Assembly (NCBI GenBank): GCA_903931645.1
Contig: CAIZDF010000462.1
Span: 1-7,033, forward strand
Direction: 5' to 3'
Source of the DNA: an uncultured Tolumonas sp.
Lineage (GTDB): Bacteria; Pseudomonadota; Gammaproteobacteria; Enterobacterales; Aeromonadaceae
Length of the DNA: 7,033 nucleotides
The translations under genes and the position numbers were made by a program. The first letter of the stretch is position 1, and the number at the start of each line of letters is the position of its first letter. Positions 1 to 5,382 of the stretch are shown one piece after another. The notes under the pieces are model-generated. The model had not been told where the DNA came from. It saw nothing but the letters and a program-made list of their open reading frames with translations, and did not search any database.

Positions 1-266
1 CCCTGATGAGTAAGCCTCGGTTGCTGTTCCTCGATGAACCATCGCTGGGTCTGGCTCCGCTGGTGATCCAGCAGATCTTTGACATCGTGCAGCAACTGCG
101 TGAAGAACGCGGCATGACTATCTTTCTGGTGGAACAAAATGCCAATCAGGCACTGAAACTGGCCGATCGTGGATATGTGCTGGAAACGGGTCGTATCGTG
201 CTGGAAGATACCGGTGCCGCATTGCTGGCCAACCCTGCGGTACGTAACGCGTATCTGGGCGGTTAA
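1..266 (+). CDS. livF: High-affinity branched-chain amino acid ABC transporter ATP-binding protein LivF, 3' part
   Basis: This is the C-terminal end of an ABC-transporter ATPase whose start lies left of the window; the reading frame is open back to base 1, so the ATG at base 6 is internal (the frame reads L-M-S-K-P-R). The Walker B segment LLFLDEP is followed by the D-loop SLGLAPL. The switch region reads FLVEQN, with Gln where most ABC ATPases have the H-loop His, as is usual in the LivF branch. The tail NAYLGG is the typical LivF ending. By family, LivF works on the cytoplasmic face with LivG, powering uptake of leucine, isoleucine and valine through LivH/LivM. It is normally the last gene of a livKHMGF operon, which fits the change to unrelated genes after it. 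The Walker A and signature motifs are outside the window. A related importer such as urea UrtE is less likely, given the close match to LivF. Confidence 0.9.
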   Translation, partial: LMSKPRLLFLDEPSLGLAPLVIQQIFDIVQQLREERGMTIFLVEQNANQALKLADRGYVLETGRIVLEDTGAALLANPAVRNAYLGG

Positions 267-323
267 TTTTTTCAAAAACAGATCTTTTTTGTAACAATCG
301 GGTAAACTGTTGGCATTCCGTCG

Positions 324-328
324 AGGAG
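324..328 (+). promoter_or_regulatory. Ribosome binding site of glpE
   Basis: AGGAG lies 6 bases before the ATG at 335, a near-ideal Shine-Dalgarno match that fixes the glpE start. The rest of the 68-base gap after livF shows no convincing sigma-70 promoter; a TAAACT at 303-308 lacks a matching -35. Confidence 0.75.
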
Positions 329-334
329 ATAAGA

Positions 335-655
335 ATGACTCAGTTTACCCGCATTTCTTTAGAGCAGGCAGCCAGGCTGCTGAAACAACCTTCCGTTTGT
401 CTGACTGATATCCGTGATGCAGCATCATTTAATGCGGCTCATGTCGACAATGCTTTCCATCTGACCAACGATACCTTACCGGCTTTTGTCGAACAGGTAA
501 GCAAAGAAACCCCTGTGTTAGTCATGTGTTACCACGGTAACAGTAGCCAAGGTGCGGCGAATTATTTGGTGAGCTTAGGTTATCAGACGGTCTATAGTGT
601 GGACGGTGGATTTGAAGGCTGGAAACAAATTTATCCATTCACGGCGACGGTATGA
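335..655 (+). CDS. glpE: Thiosulfate sulfurtransferase GlpE (single-domain rhodanese)
   Basis: The 106-residue protein is one rhodanese domain, almost the same length as E. coli GlpE. The active-site loop CYHGNSS begins at Cys65, the position of the catalytic cysteine in E. coli GlpE, and forms the small six-residue loop typical of sulfurtransferases rather than Cdc25-like phosphatases. LTDIRDAASFNAAHV (residues 23-37) and YSVDGGFEGWK near the end are standard rhodanese motifs. By family, it moves a sulfane sulfur from thiosulfate to cyanide or a thiol such as thioredoxin through a Cys-persulfide in the cytoplasm; its physiological role is still unclear. The stop overlaps the glpG start by 4 bases (ATGA), so the two are probably translationally coupled. 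In E. coli the operon continues into glpR, which is not present here. Confidence 0.95.
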   Translation: MTQFTRISLEQAARLLKQPSVCLTDIRDAASFNAAHVDNAFHLTNDTLPAFVEQVSKETPVLVMCYHGNSSQGAANYLVSLGYQTVYSVDGGFEGWKQIYPFTATV

Positions 656-1482
656 TTTTACTGATCCAACTCAATGATCCTCAGTTAGCACAGATGCTGG
701 CGGATTATCTGCAAAACCGCCATATGCCTTGTCAGCTGCAAGTCTCAGAAACCGGCGTTGCGTTGTGGTTGCTGGATGATAAACAAGCCGTTATGGCTGA
801 ACAGGAAGTACAACGATTTGTTCGTGAGCCGCATCACGCACGTTATCGCGAAGCGGCCTGGCAACAAGAAAAACCGAGTTCATGGCGTTCCACCACCGAT
901 TCAGGGTTATTAACAGAGCTGATGTTACAAGCGCAGCCGCTGATGCTGCTAGTGACGGTCCTGACTGCTGGGGTGTTCCTGCTGTATTGGTTAGCCATTC
1001 CGGTTGAAACGCTATTATCCTTTGAGTGGCCATGGCAGCGCGGGCAAGTCTGGCGGTTGATCACGCCAGTGCTGCTGCATTTTTCGGTCTTACATCTGCT
1101 GTTTAATTTGGCTTGGTGGTGGTATCTCGGCGGGCGTCTTGAGCATCGTTACGGTGCCGGTAAACTAGCCATATTGTTGTTCTCGGGGGCATTGATCCCG
1201 AATGTATTACAAGCCATGGTGTCGGGAGCGGAGTTTGGTGGTTTATCCGGTGTTACCTATGCGCTTATCGGCTATTTATGGCTACGCGAGCGTGGTTCAG
1301 AAGATCAATCACAGGTTGCGGTATCTGACGGCCTGTTTGTCTTTATGCTGGTTTGGTTGGTGGTTGGGTTCACGAACTTATTTGGATTGAATACCGCGAA
1401 TTTAGCGCATCTGGGTGGTTTGCTGGTGGGGTTAATTCAAGGGTGGCGGGATAGCCATCGTGCTATCCCTAAAGCCAATTAA
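652..1482 (+). CDS. glpG: Rhomboid intramembrane serine protease GlpG
   Basis: The 276-residue protein has the same length as E. coli GlpG. Residues 1 to about 85 form the soluble N-terminal cytoplasmic domain. About six membrane segments follow (roughly 93-115, 142-163, 168-188, 196-211, 225-244 and 249-266). The catalytic pair is visible: Ser199 in GGLSG on segment 4 and His253 in LAHLGG on segment 6. His148 and Asn152 in HFSVLHLLFN match the oxyanion residues His150 and Asn154 of E. coli. The L1 loop carries the conserved W-R pair in QVWRLITP. By family, it cleaves membrane proteins within or near their transmembrane helices in the inner membrane. The start overlaps the glpE stop, and the gene ends 6 bases before the end of the convergent FliL-domain gene with no obvious terminator hairpin between them. 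All catalytic residues are intact. Confidence 0.96.
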   Translation: MILLIQLNDPQLAQMLADYLQNRHMPCQLQVSETGVALWLLDDKQAVMAEQEVQRFVREPHHARYREAAWQQEKPSSWRSTTDSGLLTELMLQAQPLMLLVTVLTAGVFLLYWLAIPVETLLSFEWPWQRGQVWRLITPVLLHFSVLHLLFNLAWWWYLGGRLEHRYGAGKLAILLFSGALIPNVLQAMVSGAEFGGLSGVTYALIGYLWLRERGSEDQSQVAVSDGLFVFMLVWLVVGFTNLFGLNTANLAHLGGLLVGLIQGWRDSHRAIPKAN

Positions 1483-1488
1483 ACCAAT

Positions 1489-1923
1489 TTATTGATAAAG
1501 ATAGTTGGTAAAGATTAACTCGCGCACAATGGGCTTGCCGGTTTCTTTCTGTAAACGCTCATTCACTTTATCCTGACATTCCTGACGGATAAGATCGCGA
1601 CCTTTAAGTGAGCGTATATGTTCAACCGTTTCTTTGCCTAGAACATCGTTAATAGTGTCGCGGATCAAGGGCTCGTGTTTTTTTACCAACTCAAGCTCAC
1701 CGAGCGTATTAACCATGATCTCAATCTTGATGCGGATATATCCCATCTCGTTGTTGGCGGTGATGTAATTAGTAATGATTTCTGGATCAAGCGAGAAATA
1801 GGAAATAACGGGTTTGTTAGGATCAACCGCTTCTTTGCCTTCACCTTCGCCACCGCCTTCAGCTGCCAGTGCCAGAAAGGGAAGCAGGCAGCTTAGCCAA
1901 AACAAACGTAATATCGTTTTCAT
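1489..1923 (-). CDS. Exported FliL-domain protein (flagellar basal body-associated FliL family)
   Basis: This 144-residue protein starts with a signal-peptide-like segment (Lys2 and Arg6, hydrophobic 7-19, likely signal peptidase I site after LALA at residue 20). A flexible Gly/Glu linker (EGGGEGEGKE, 22-31) follows, then a FliL-like domain from about 37 to 144. The domain is recognised from a Y-F-S-L-D-P-E start, an alternating hydrophobic strand (GYIRIKIEIMV), the helix LIRDTINDVL and the typical end ELIFTNYLYQ. Canonical FliL is an inner-membrane protein with an uncleaved anchor that helps stator function at the flagellar motor; this one may instead be released into the periplasm or stay anchored by its N-terminus. 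No flagellar gene is nearby, and it lies convergent to glpG and divergent from ubiC. The ribosome site is weak (GGA about 11 bases before the ATG). The family assignment is fairly secure, the function is not. Confidence 0.8.
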   Translation of the reverse strand: MKTILRLFWLSCLLPFLALAAEGGGEGEGKEAVDPNKPVISYFSLDPEIITNYITANNEMGYIRIKIEIMVNTLGELELVKKHEPLIRDTINDVLGKETVEHIRSLKGRDLIRQECQDKVNERLQKETGKPIVRELIFTNYLYQ

Positions 1924-1959
1924 AAATGATTTCCGAAAGATGAGAGACAGTTAAATTCG

Positions 1960-2550
1960 GTGATAAGCAAATTGTTCAAGGCAAACGCAACTTCGTCAAG
2001 CGCGATCCACCGACAATGCGATCCGCTGCCTGATGTCACTCATATCGAGGCGCTGACCTGGTCAGATGCGGCCTCAGTGATGTTGCCAGAAAAATACAGG
2101 CACTGGTTGCAAGACTCAGGATCGCTTACCGCAAAACTACAACAATATACCGCCTCTCTGTCATTGCAGCTACTCACCTCGGGTTGGCAAACAACAAGTT
2201 ACGTTGATAGTTCACAGTTAATGCGACAAGTTTTGTTATCTGATGGACAACAACCCTGGATCTGGGGTTTAACAGTAGTTAATGCATTAGAACTTGCCAA
2301 TGAGCCTACGTTATCTAACTGGTCAACCGAGCCATTGGGCGTCTTGCTGTTTGCCAATAATGACATTGGCTTGCGGCATTTTGAGGTGGCGGATTTTAGT
2401 CAGAGCCAAGCTTTCTTGGCGATATTACCGGCTTGGGGTTGTTCGGCGATACAACCACTTTGGGGACGGCGTTCTCGATTGCAGTTTCGATCTTGTCAGA
2501 TCTCGTTAACGGAAGTTTTTTTACCTGAACACCCGATGTATGGAGTGTAG
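1960..2550 (+). CDS. ubiC: Chorismate--pyruvate lyase UbiC
   Basis: UbiC removes pyruvate from chorismate to give 4-hydroxybenzoate, the first committed step of ubiquinone synthesis, in the cytoplasm. Family signatures are TEPLGVLLF (residues 123-131), LWGRRSRL (167-174) and the C-terminal LTEVFLP (183-189). Arg89 and Glu185 appear to correspond to the active-site Arg76 and Glu155 of E. coli UbiC. The 196-residue frame is about 30 residues longer than the E. coli enzyme, partly from an N-terminal extension. The start is a GTG; no ATG lies upstream in frame before the TGA at 1927, and only a poor purine run (GAGAGA, 1942-1947, about 12 bases away) could be its ribosome site. A TTG at 1972 is an alternative. 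The stop is 2 bases before ubiA, so the two form an operon and act in sequence. Confidence 0.92.
   Translation: MISKLFKANATSSSAIHRQCDPLPDVTHIEALTWSDAASVMLPEKYRHWLQDSGSLTAKLQQYTASLSLQLLTSGWQTTSYVDSSQLMRQVLLSDGQQPWIWGLTVVNALELANEPTLSNWSTEPLGVLLFANNDIGLRHFEVADFSQSQAFLAILPAWGCSAIQPLWGRRSRLQFRSCQISLTEVFLPEHPMYGV
1971..1999 (-). promoter_or_regulatory. Candidate sigma-70 promoter for the FliL-domain gene
   Basis: On the minus strand, TTGACG (1994-1999, 5 of 6 to the -35 consensus) is followed after 17 bases by AACAAT (1971-1976, 4 of 6 to the -10). Transcription would begin near 1964, about 40 bases before the ATG at 1923. The element lies inside the 5' end of the divergent ubiC frame, because the two starts are only 36 bases apart. 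It was found by eye and is tentative. Confidence 0.3.
2542..2547 (+). promoter_or_regulatory. Ribosome binding site of ubiA inside the ubiC end
   Basis: GGAGTG overlaps the last codons of ubiC and sits 5 bases before the ubiA ATG at 2553. It supports that start and suggests translation of ubiA depends on ribosomes finishing ubiC. Confidence 0.55.
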
Positions 2551-2552
2551 CA

Positions 2553-3413
2553 ATGGTTTTTGTTTTACCCGCACAATGGCAACCGTATTGGCAATTAGCC
2601 CGGTTAGATAAACCAATTGGCACCTTGTTATTGTTATGGCCAACATTATGGGCCTTGTGGTTAGCCGCGGATGGCATTCCACCGTTTTCATTATTGTTCA
2701 TTTTTACTGCCGGGGTGTTTGTTATGCGTTCGGCGGGTTGTGTGATCAACGATTATGCCGATCGCAATGTTGATGGGTATGTAAAACGCACCGCATCACG
2801 TCCGTTACCGGCTGGGCGTCTTTCGACCACGCAAGCATTACTGTTCTTTTTTTTGCTCGTCGTCATTGCATTTGTTTTGGTGTGGCAACTGAATCAATTC
2901 ACGATTTATCTCTCTGTCGGTGGGTTGCTGCTGGCGGCCATTTATCCGTTTATGAAGCGGGTAACGTCATTGCCACAGTTGGTGTTAGGGATGGCCTTTT
3001 CTTGGTCGATCCCGATGGCTTATGGTGCCGTAGCCGGGCATTTGAATCTGACCACCTGGCTGTTATTTTTGGCTAATTTAGTCTGGACCATTGCCTACGA
3101 CACCATGTACGCCATGGTTGATCGCGATGATGATTTAAAAATTGGCGTGAAATCGACGGCGATTTTGTTTGGCCGTTATGACCGGCATTACATCGCATTA
3201 TTGCAATGCCTGACGTTGGGTTTGTTGTGTCTGATCGGCTGGTTGGAACAACTTTCGCAGAGTTATTATCTGCTGTTGTTACTGGCGAGCGGATTCTTTG
3301 TTTACCAGCAATGGTTAATTCGCCATCGTCAGCGAGAGGCGTGTTTTCGCGCCTTTCTGAATAATAACTGGGTGGGCATGTTTGTTTTTATCGGAATAAT
3401 ACTCGCTTCCTGA
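2553..3413 (+). CDS. ubiA: 4-hydroxybenzoate polyprenyltransferase UbiA
   Basis: This integral inner-membrane prenyltransferase attaches the all-trans polyprenyl tail (octaprenyl in E. coli) to the 4-hydroxybenzoate made by UbiC, the second step of ubiquinone synthesis. The 286-residue protein is close to the E. coli length (290) and is hydrophobic throughout, with about eight to nine membrane segments. The two Asp-rich Mg-diphosphate motifs are intact: NDYADRNVD at residues 66-74 and [13 protein letters not shown] at 182-194. [19 protein letters not shown] (residues 18-36) and ASRPLPAG (81-88) are further UbiA hallmarks. It lies 2 bases after ubiC with a ribosome site in the end of that gene. 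In E. coli plsB and dgkA separate ubiA from lexA; here lexA follows after 83 bases. Confidence 0.97.
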   Translation: MVFVLPAQWQPYWQLARLDKPIGTLLLLWPTLWALWLAADGIPPFSLLFIFTAGVFVMRSAGCVINDYADRNVDGYVKRTASRPLPAGRLSTTQALLFFFLLVVIAFVLVWQLNQFTIYLSVGGLLLAAIYPFMKRVTSLPQLVLGMAFSWSIPMAYGAVAGHLNLTTWLLFLANLVWTIAYDTMYAMVDRDDDLKIGVKSTAILFGRYDRHYIALLQCLTLGLLCLIGWLEQLSQSYYLLLLLASGFFVYQQWLIRHRQREACFRAFLNNNWVGMFVFIGIILAS

Positions 3414-3443
3414 TATCAAACACCGCGATGCCCTTTGCTTGTG

Positions 3444-3475
3444 ACAGATAACTGTATATACTCACAGTTATCTGT
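3444..3475 (+). repeat. Perfect 12-bp inverted repeat centred on LexA box 1
   Basis: ACAGATAACTGT (3444-3455) and ACAGTTATCTGT (3464-3475) are exact reverse complements separated by the 8 bases ATATACTC. The centre coincides with that of LexA box 1, so the operator's symmetry extends well beyond the usual 16-20 bases. The right arm includes the first half-site of box 2; the left arm ends in a lone ACAG with no CTGT partner 8 bases upstream. Confidence 0.85.
3452..3467 (+). promoter_or_regulatory. LexA operator (SOS box) 1, overlapping the lexA -10
   Basis: CTGTATATACTCACAG is an exact CTGT-N8-ACAG SOS box and, as I recall it, identical to the core of box 1 upstream of E. coli lexA. It contains TATACT (3457-3462), a good -10 hexamer; the only -35 partner is a weak TTGCTT at 3435-3440. 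LexA bound here would block RNA polymerase, giving autorepression relieved by RecA-stimulated LexA cleavage. Confidence 0.93.
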
Positions 3476-3487
3476 ATAAAAACACAG
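3472..3487 (+). promoter_or_regulatory. LexA operator (SOS box) 2
   Basis: CTGTATAAAAACACAG is a second exact CTGT-N8-ACAG box, 20 bases centre to centre from the first and ending 9 bases before the lexA ATG. Paired operators are the established arrangement at E. coli lexA, where the spacing is 21 bases as I recall. The ACAGG end (3484-3488) is also the only Shine-Dalgarno-like sequence for lexA, so box 2 overlaps the ribosome site. Confidence 0.9.
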
Positions 3488-3496
3488 GCTTATCTC

Positions 3497-4120
3497 ATGA
3501 AGCAGTTAACTCCTCGTCAAGCCGAAGTATTGGCTCTTATTCGCTCTGCGGTTCAACAAACTGGTATGCCGCCGACGCGCGCCGAAATTGCTTCCGAGCT
3601 TGGTTTTAAGTCCGCGAATGCGGCGGAAGAACACCTGAAAGCATTAGCTCGTAAAGGTGTCATTCATATGATGCCGGGAACGTCGCGCGGTATTCAGTTG
3701 TTAAATGAAGAACCGGAAGACGAAGATCTGGGCTTGCCGCTGATTGGCCGTGTGGCTGCTGGAGAGCCTATTCTGGCGGAACAACATATTGAAACCCACT
3801 ATAAAATTGACGGTGCATTGTTTCATCCTCATGCCGATTTCTTGCTGCGCGTGCAGGGAATGAGCATGAAAGATATCGGTATTTTGGATGGCGACCTATT
3901 GGCGGTGCATAAAACAACACAAGCCAATAACGGGCAAGTAGTTGTCGCGCGGGTAGGCGATGATGAAGTGACGGTGAAACGTTTTGAACGCAAAGGGCAT
4001 GTTGTGCGTTTATTGCCGGAAAACGAAGAGTTACAGCCGATCGTCGTCGATCTGACGCAAGAAGCGCTCAGTATCGAAGGCTTGGCCGTTGGTGTGATCC
4101 GTAACGGCAGTTGGATGTGA
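3497..4120 (+). CDS. lexA: SOS response repressor and autoprotease LexA
   Basis: LexA represses DNA-damage genes and inactivates itself when RecA filaments stimulate self-cleavage. The 207-residue protein (E. coli 202) has an N-terminal winged helix (about 1-70) with [11 protein letters not shown] and the recognition helix around [19 protein letters not shown] short acidic linker (EEPEDEDLG, 71-79) joins it to the S24 peptidase-like C-terminal domain. The cleavage site is Ala88-Gly89 in GRVAAGEP, the catalytic Ser123 is in GMSMKDIG and Lys161 is in VTVKRF. One extra residue between Ser and Lys relative to E. coli falls in ARVGDDEV. All residues needed for repression and self-cleavage are present. 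Two operators directly upstream show autoregulation. The gene ends just before a hairpin and the convergent trmL. Confidence 0.98.
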   Translation: MKQLTPRQAEVLALIRSAVQQTGMPPTRAEIASELGFKSANAAEEHLKALARKGVIHMMPGTSRGIQLLNEEPEDEDLGLPLIGRVAAGEPILAEQHIETHYKIDGALFHPHADFLLRVQGMSMKDIGILDGDLLAVHKTTQANNGQVVVARVGDDEVTVKRFERKGHVVRLLPENEELQPIVVDLTQEALSIEGLAVGVIRNGSWM

Positions 4121-4133
4121 TTGAGATATAACA

Positions 4134-4158
4134 CAGTGAGTCGGAAATCGGCTCACTG
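4134..4158 (+). terminator. Hairpin between convergent lexA and trmL, probable bidirectional terminator
   Basis: CAGTGAG (4134-4140) pairs with CTCACTG (4152-4158), and three more pairs (one G-U) extend this to a 10-bp stem with a 5-base loop. It starts 13 bases after the lexA stop and ends 13 bases before the trmL stop. Neither side has a proper U-run, so it is an atypical intrinsic terminator or an RNA 3'-end stabiliser. Confidence 0.55.
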
Positions 4159-4171
4159 CGAGTTCAATGTA

Positions 4172-4636
4172 TTAAATGGCGCCGTAGAAACCTAACTGGC
4201 GCCAGCTTTCATACACAAATACTGATACCGCGTTGGAAAGATTCATACTGCGACTTTGCGGTAACATCGGTATTCGTAAGCGTTGTGCCTCTGGCAGACT
4301 TTCAATGATCGACATTGGTAAGCCGCGGGTTTCTGGGCCAAACAGCAACACATCACCTGCGACAAAACCTGCTTCTGACGGATACGCCTTGCCTTTGGTG
4401 GTGCAGGCAAAAATTCGAACATTACCCACCGAGCTCAAAAACTCGTCAAAATTAGCGTGACGCTTGATGTCAGCAAATTCGTGATAATCCAGCCCGGCAC
4501 GGCGTAAACGTTTGTCATCCCAAGTGAACCCCATGGGTTCTATCAGATGCAAGAAATAGCCGGTATTAGCGCATAGACGAATAATATTACCAGTGTTGGG
4601 TGGGATCTCAGGTTCATACAGCGCAATGTGCAACAT
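4172..4636 (-). CDS. trmL: tRNA (cytidine(34)-2'-O)-methyltransferase TrmL
   Basis: TrmL is a SPOUT-class enzyme that 2'-O-methylates the wobble nucleotide of some leucine tRNAs using S-adenosylmethionine. From the chosen start the protein has 154 residues (E. coli 157) and begins [17 protein letters not shown], matching the E. coli start. Motif 2 (FGPETRGLP, 99-107) and motif 3 ([18 protein letters not shown], 122-139) form the trefoil-knot cofactor site. [16 protein letters not shown] (39-54) is also typical. The frame is open upstream to an ATG at 4684, which would add 16 residues ([16 protein letters not shown]) absent from E. coli TrmL. Neither start has a good Shine-Dalgarno, but a candidate promoter lies between them and would exclude the longer form. 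It converges on lexA and diverges from nsrR. Confidence 0.93.
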   Translation of the reverse strand: MLHIALYEPEIPPNTGNIIRLCANTGYFLHLIEPMGFTWDDKRLRRAGLDYHEFADIKRHANFDEFLSSVGNVRIFACTTKGKAYPSEAGFVAGDVLLFGPETRGLPMSIIESLPEAQRLRIPMLPQSRSMNLSNAVSVFVYESWRQLGFYGAI

Positions 4637-4665
4637 AATAGGTCTGTGTATTTCTTTCGCTAGTG

Positions 4666-4693
4666 AGTAGAAGGCGACTGCCATTTTTGTCAG
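4666..4693 (-). promoter_or_regulatory. Candidate sigma-70 promoter for trmL
   Basis: On the minus strand, CTGACA (4688-4693, 5 of 6) and TCTACT (4666-4671, 4 of 6) are 16 bases apart. Transcription would start near 4659, about 23 bases before the ATG at 4636 and downstream of the alternative ATG at 4684. The -35 overlaps an inverted repeat at 4685-4706. It was identified by eye only. Confidence 0.3.
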
Positions 4694-4706
4694 TTAATCG
4701 ACAAAA
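4685..4706 (+). repeat. Inverted repeat TTTTGTC-N8-GACAAAA upstream of trmL
   Basis: A perfect 7-bp inverted repeat with an 8-base spacer lies in the gap between the divergent trmL and nsrR and overlaps the proposed trmL -35. Its size and symmetry resemble an operator for a dimeric regulator, but I do not recognise the motif. It has no run of U and is on the promoter side of trmL, so it is not a terminator. Confidence 0.4.
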
Positions 4707-4728
4707 GTGTGGGTAACTTCGCTAAAAA

Positions 4729-4743
4729 TTGATCTTTTATCAA
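4729..4743 (+). repeat. Inverted repeat TTGAT-N5-ATCAA upstream of nsrR
   Basis: TTGATCTTTTATCAA has the two exact half-sites of an FNR box, but with 5 rather than the standard 4 central bases. It lies about 115 bases before nsrR. The other contents of 4685-4858 are AT-rich DNA with a possible -10 (TATAAA, 4778-4783, no good -35), a 10-bp palindrome ATGAATTCAT (4829-4838) and a single NsrR-like half-site AAGATATATTA (4849-4859) touching the start codon. Confidence 0.35.
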
Positions 4744-4858
4744 GAAGCAAAATCTTAGTGGGTTGTATTATTACATATATAAACGTTGTTCTCTCATCCT
4801 ATGACACACAATGTCTGAATGATGGCGAATGAATTCATAGCGAGTAGAAAGATATATT

Positions 4859-5314
4859 ATGCAGCTGACTCTATTTACGGATTATGCGTTACGGACGCTG
4901 GTTTTTTTGGCATTACAGCCAGAAAAACAATTATCCACAATTACAGAAGTAGCTGATCGATTTACTATTTCTCGTAATCATGTGGTTAAAATTGTGCATC
5001 AGCTGGGTATGAAAGGCTACATTGAAACCATTCGTGGTAAACATGGTGGTATCCGTCTTGCCCGTCCATGCCTGGAGATCAATCTGCGTGATGTGATCGC
5101 GGATATGGAGAATGTCACCTGTCTGCTGGATTGTCAGCGCGAAGGATGTCGTTTAGCGCCGGGTTGCCGTTTTCAGGCCATTATGCGAAAAGCGATGCGT
5201 GCGTTTTTGGGCGTCTTGGCTGAATTTACACTGGATGATCTGGTCCGAGATAAAGAGCGTATGTGTGGTTTGTTAGATTTGGAAATTCCGGTGACCACCG
5301 TCAGCGAAGCGTAA
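4859..5314 (+). CDS. nsrR: Nitric oxide-sensing Rrf2-family repressor NsrR
   Basis: NsrR is an iron-sulfur repressor that releases genes for NO detoxification when NO damages its cluster. The 151-residue protein (E. coli 141) begins MQLTLFTDYALR, with Asp8 at the position known to ligate the cluster in some NsrR proteins. The winged helix (about 2-70) includes the recognition region ISRNHVVKIVHQLG and the wing RGKHGGIRLA. Cluster cysteines are Cys92, Cys97 and Cys103, spaced CX4CX5C as in NsrR; IscR has CX5CX5C. Cys88, Cys71 and Cys136 are additional. The protein has a C-terminal extension of about 10 residues. The Shine-Dalgarno is weak (AGAAAGA before the ATG), but no other start fits the family. 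In E. coli nsrR precedes rnr; here it is a single gene, with no NO-defence gene in the window, ending at a strong terminator. Confidence 0.88.
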   Translation: MQLTLFTDYALRTLVFLALQPEKQLSTITEVADRFTISRNHVVKIVHQLGMKGYIETIRGKHGGIRLARPCLEINLRDVIADMENVTCLLDCQREGCRLAPGCRFQAIMRKAMRAFLGVLAEFTLDDLVRDKERMCGLLDLEIPVTTVSEA

Positions 5315-5327
5315 AAATTAGGTTGAT

Positions 5328-5361
5328 AAAAAAGCCACATGCAAAACCATGTGGCTTTTTT
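5328..5361. terminator. Bidirectional intrinsic terminator between nsrR and trkH
   Basis: GCCACATG (5334-5341) and CATGTGGC (5348-5355) form a perfect 8-bp stem with loop CAAAAC. It is flanked by six A (5328-5333) and six T (5356-5361), which extend the pairing to 14 bp. The T-run serves nsrR on the plus strand and the A-run provides the U-tract for trkH transcripts on the minus strand. It lies 13 bases after the nsrR stop and 21 bases after the trkH stop. Confidence 0.95.
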
Positions 5362-5382
5362 ATATCTGTGGATCCGTGAGTT

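Noticed and set aside
273..291. Possible terminator after livF, CAAAAA-N7-TTTTTG
   Set aside because: The stem has only A-T pairs beyond one C-G and no GC core, so it would not form a stable terminator hairpin.
2396..2749. A 117-codon minus-strand frame across the ubiC-ubiA junction
   Set aside because: It overlaps two clearly coding genes on the other strand and its translation (Asn-rich, no domain) looks like an antisense artefact.
4729..4743. Calling TTGAT-N5-ATCAA a genuine FNR box
   Set aside because: FNR sites have a 4-base centre (TTGAT-N4-ATCAA); this one has 5, which changes the helical phase of the half-sites. It is kept only as an unidentified inverted repeat.
4829..4838. Palindrome ATGAATTCAT upstream of nsrR as an NsrR operator
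   Set aside because: The symmetry stops at 10 bases and lacks the 11-1-11 layout and the AAGATG/CATCTT ends of NsrR sites; a 10-bp AT-rich palindrome can arise by chance.
4859..5314. Identifying the Rrf2 protein as IscR
   Set aside because: The cysteine spacing is CX4CX5C rather than CX5CX5C, the N-terminus MQLT-FTDY matches NsrR, and no isc genes are adjacent.
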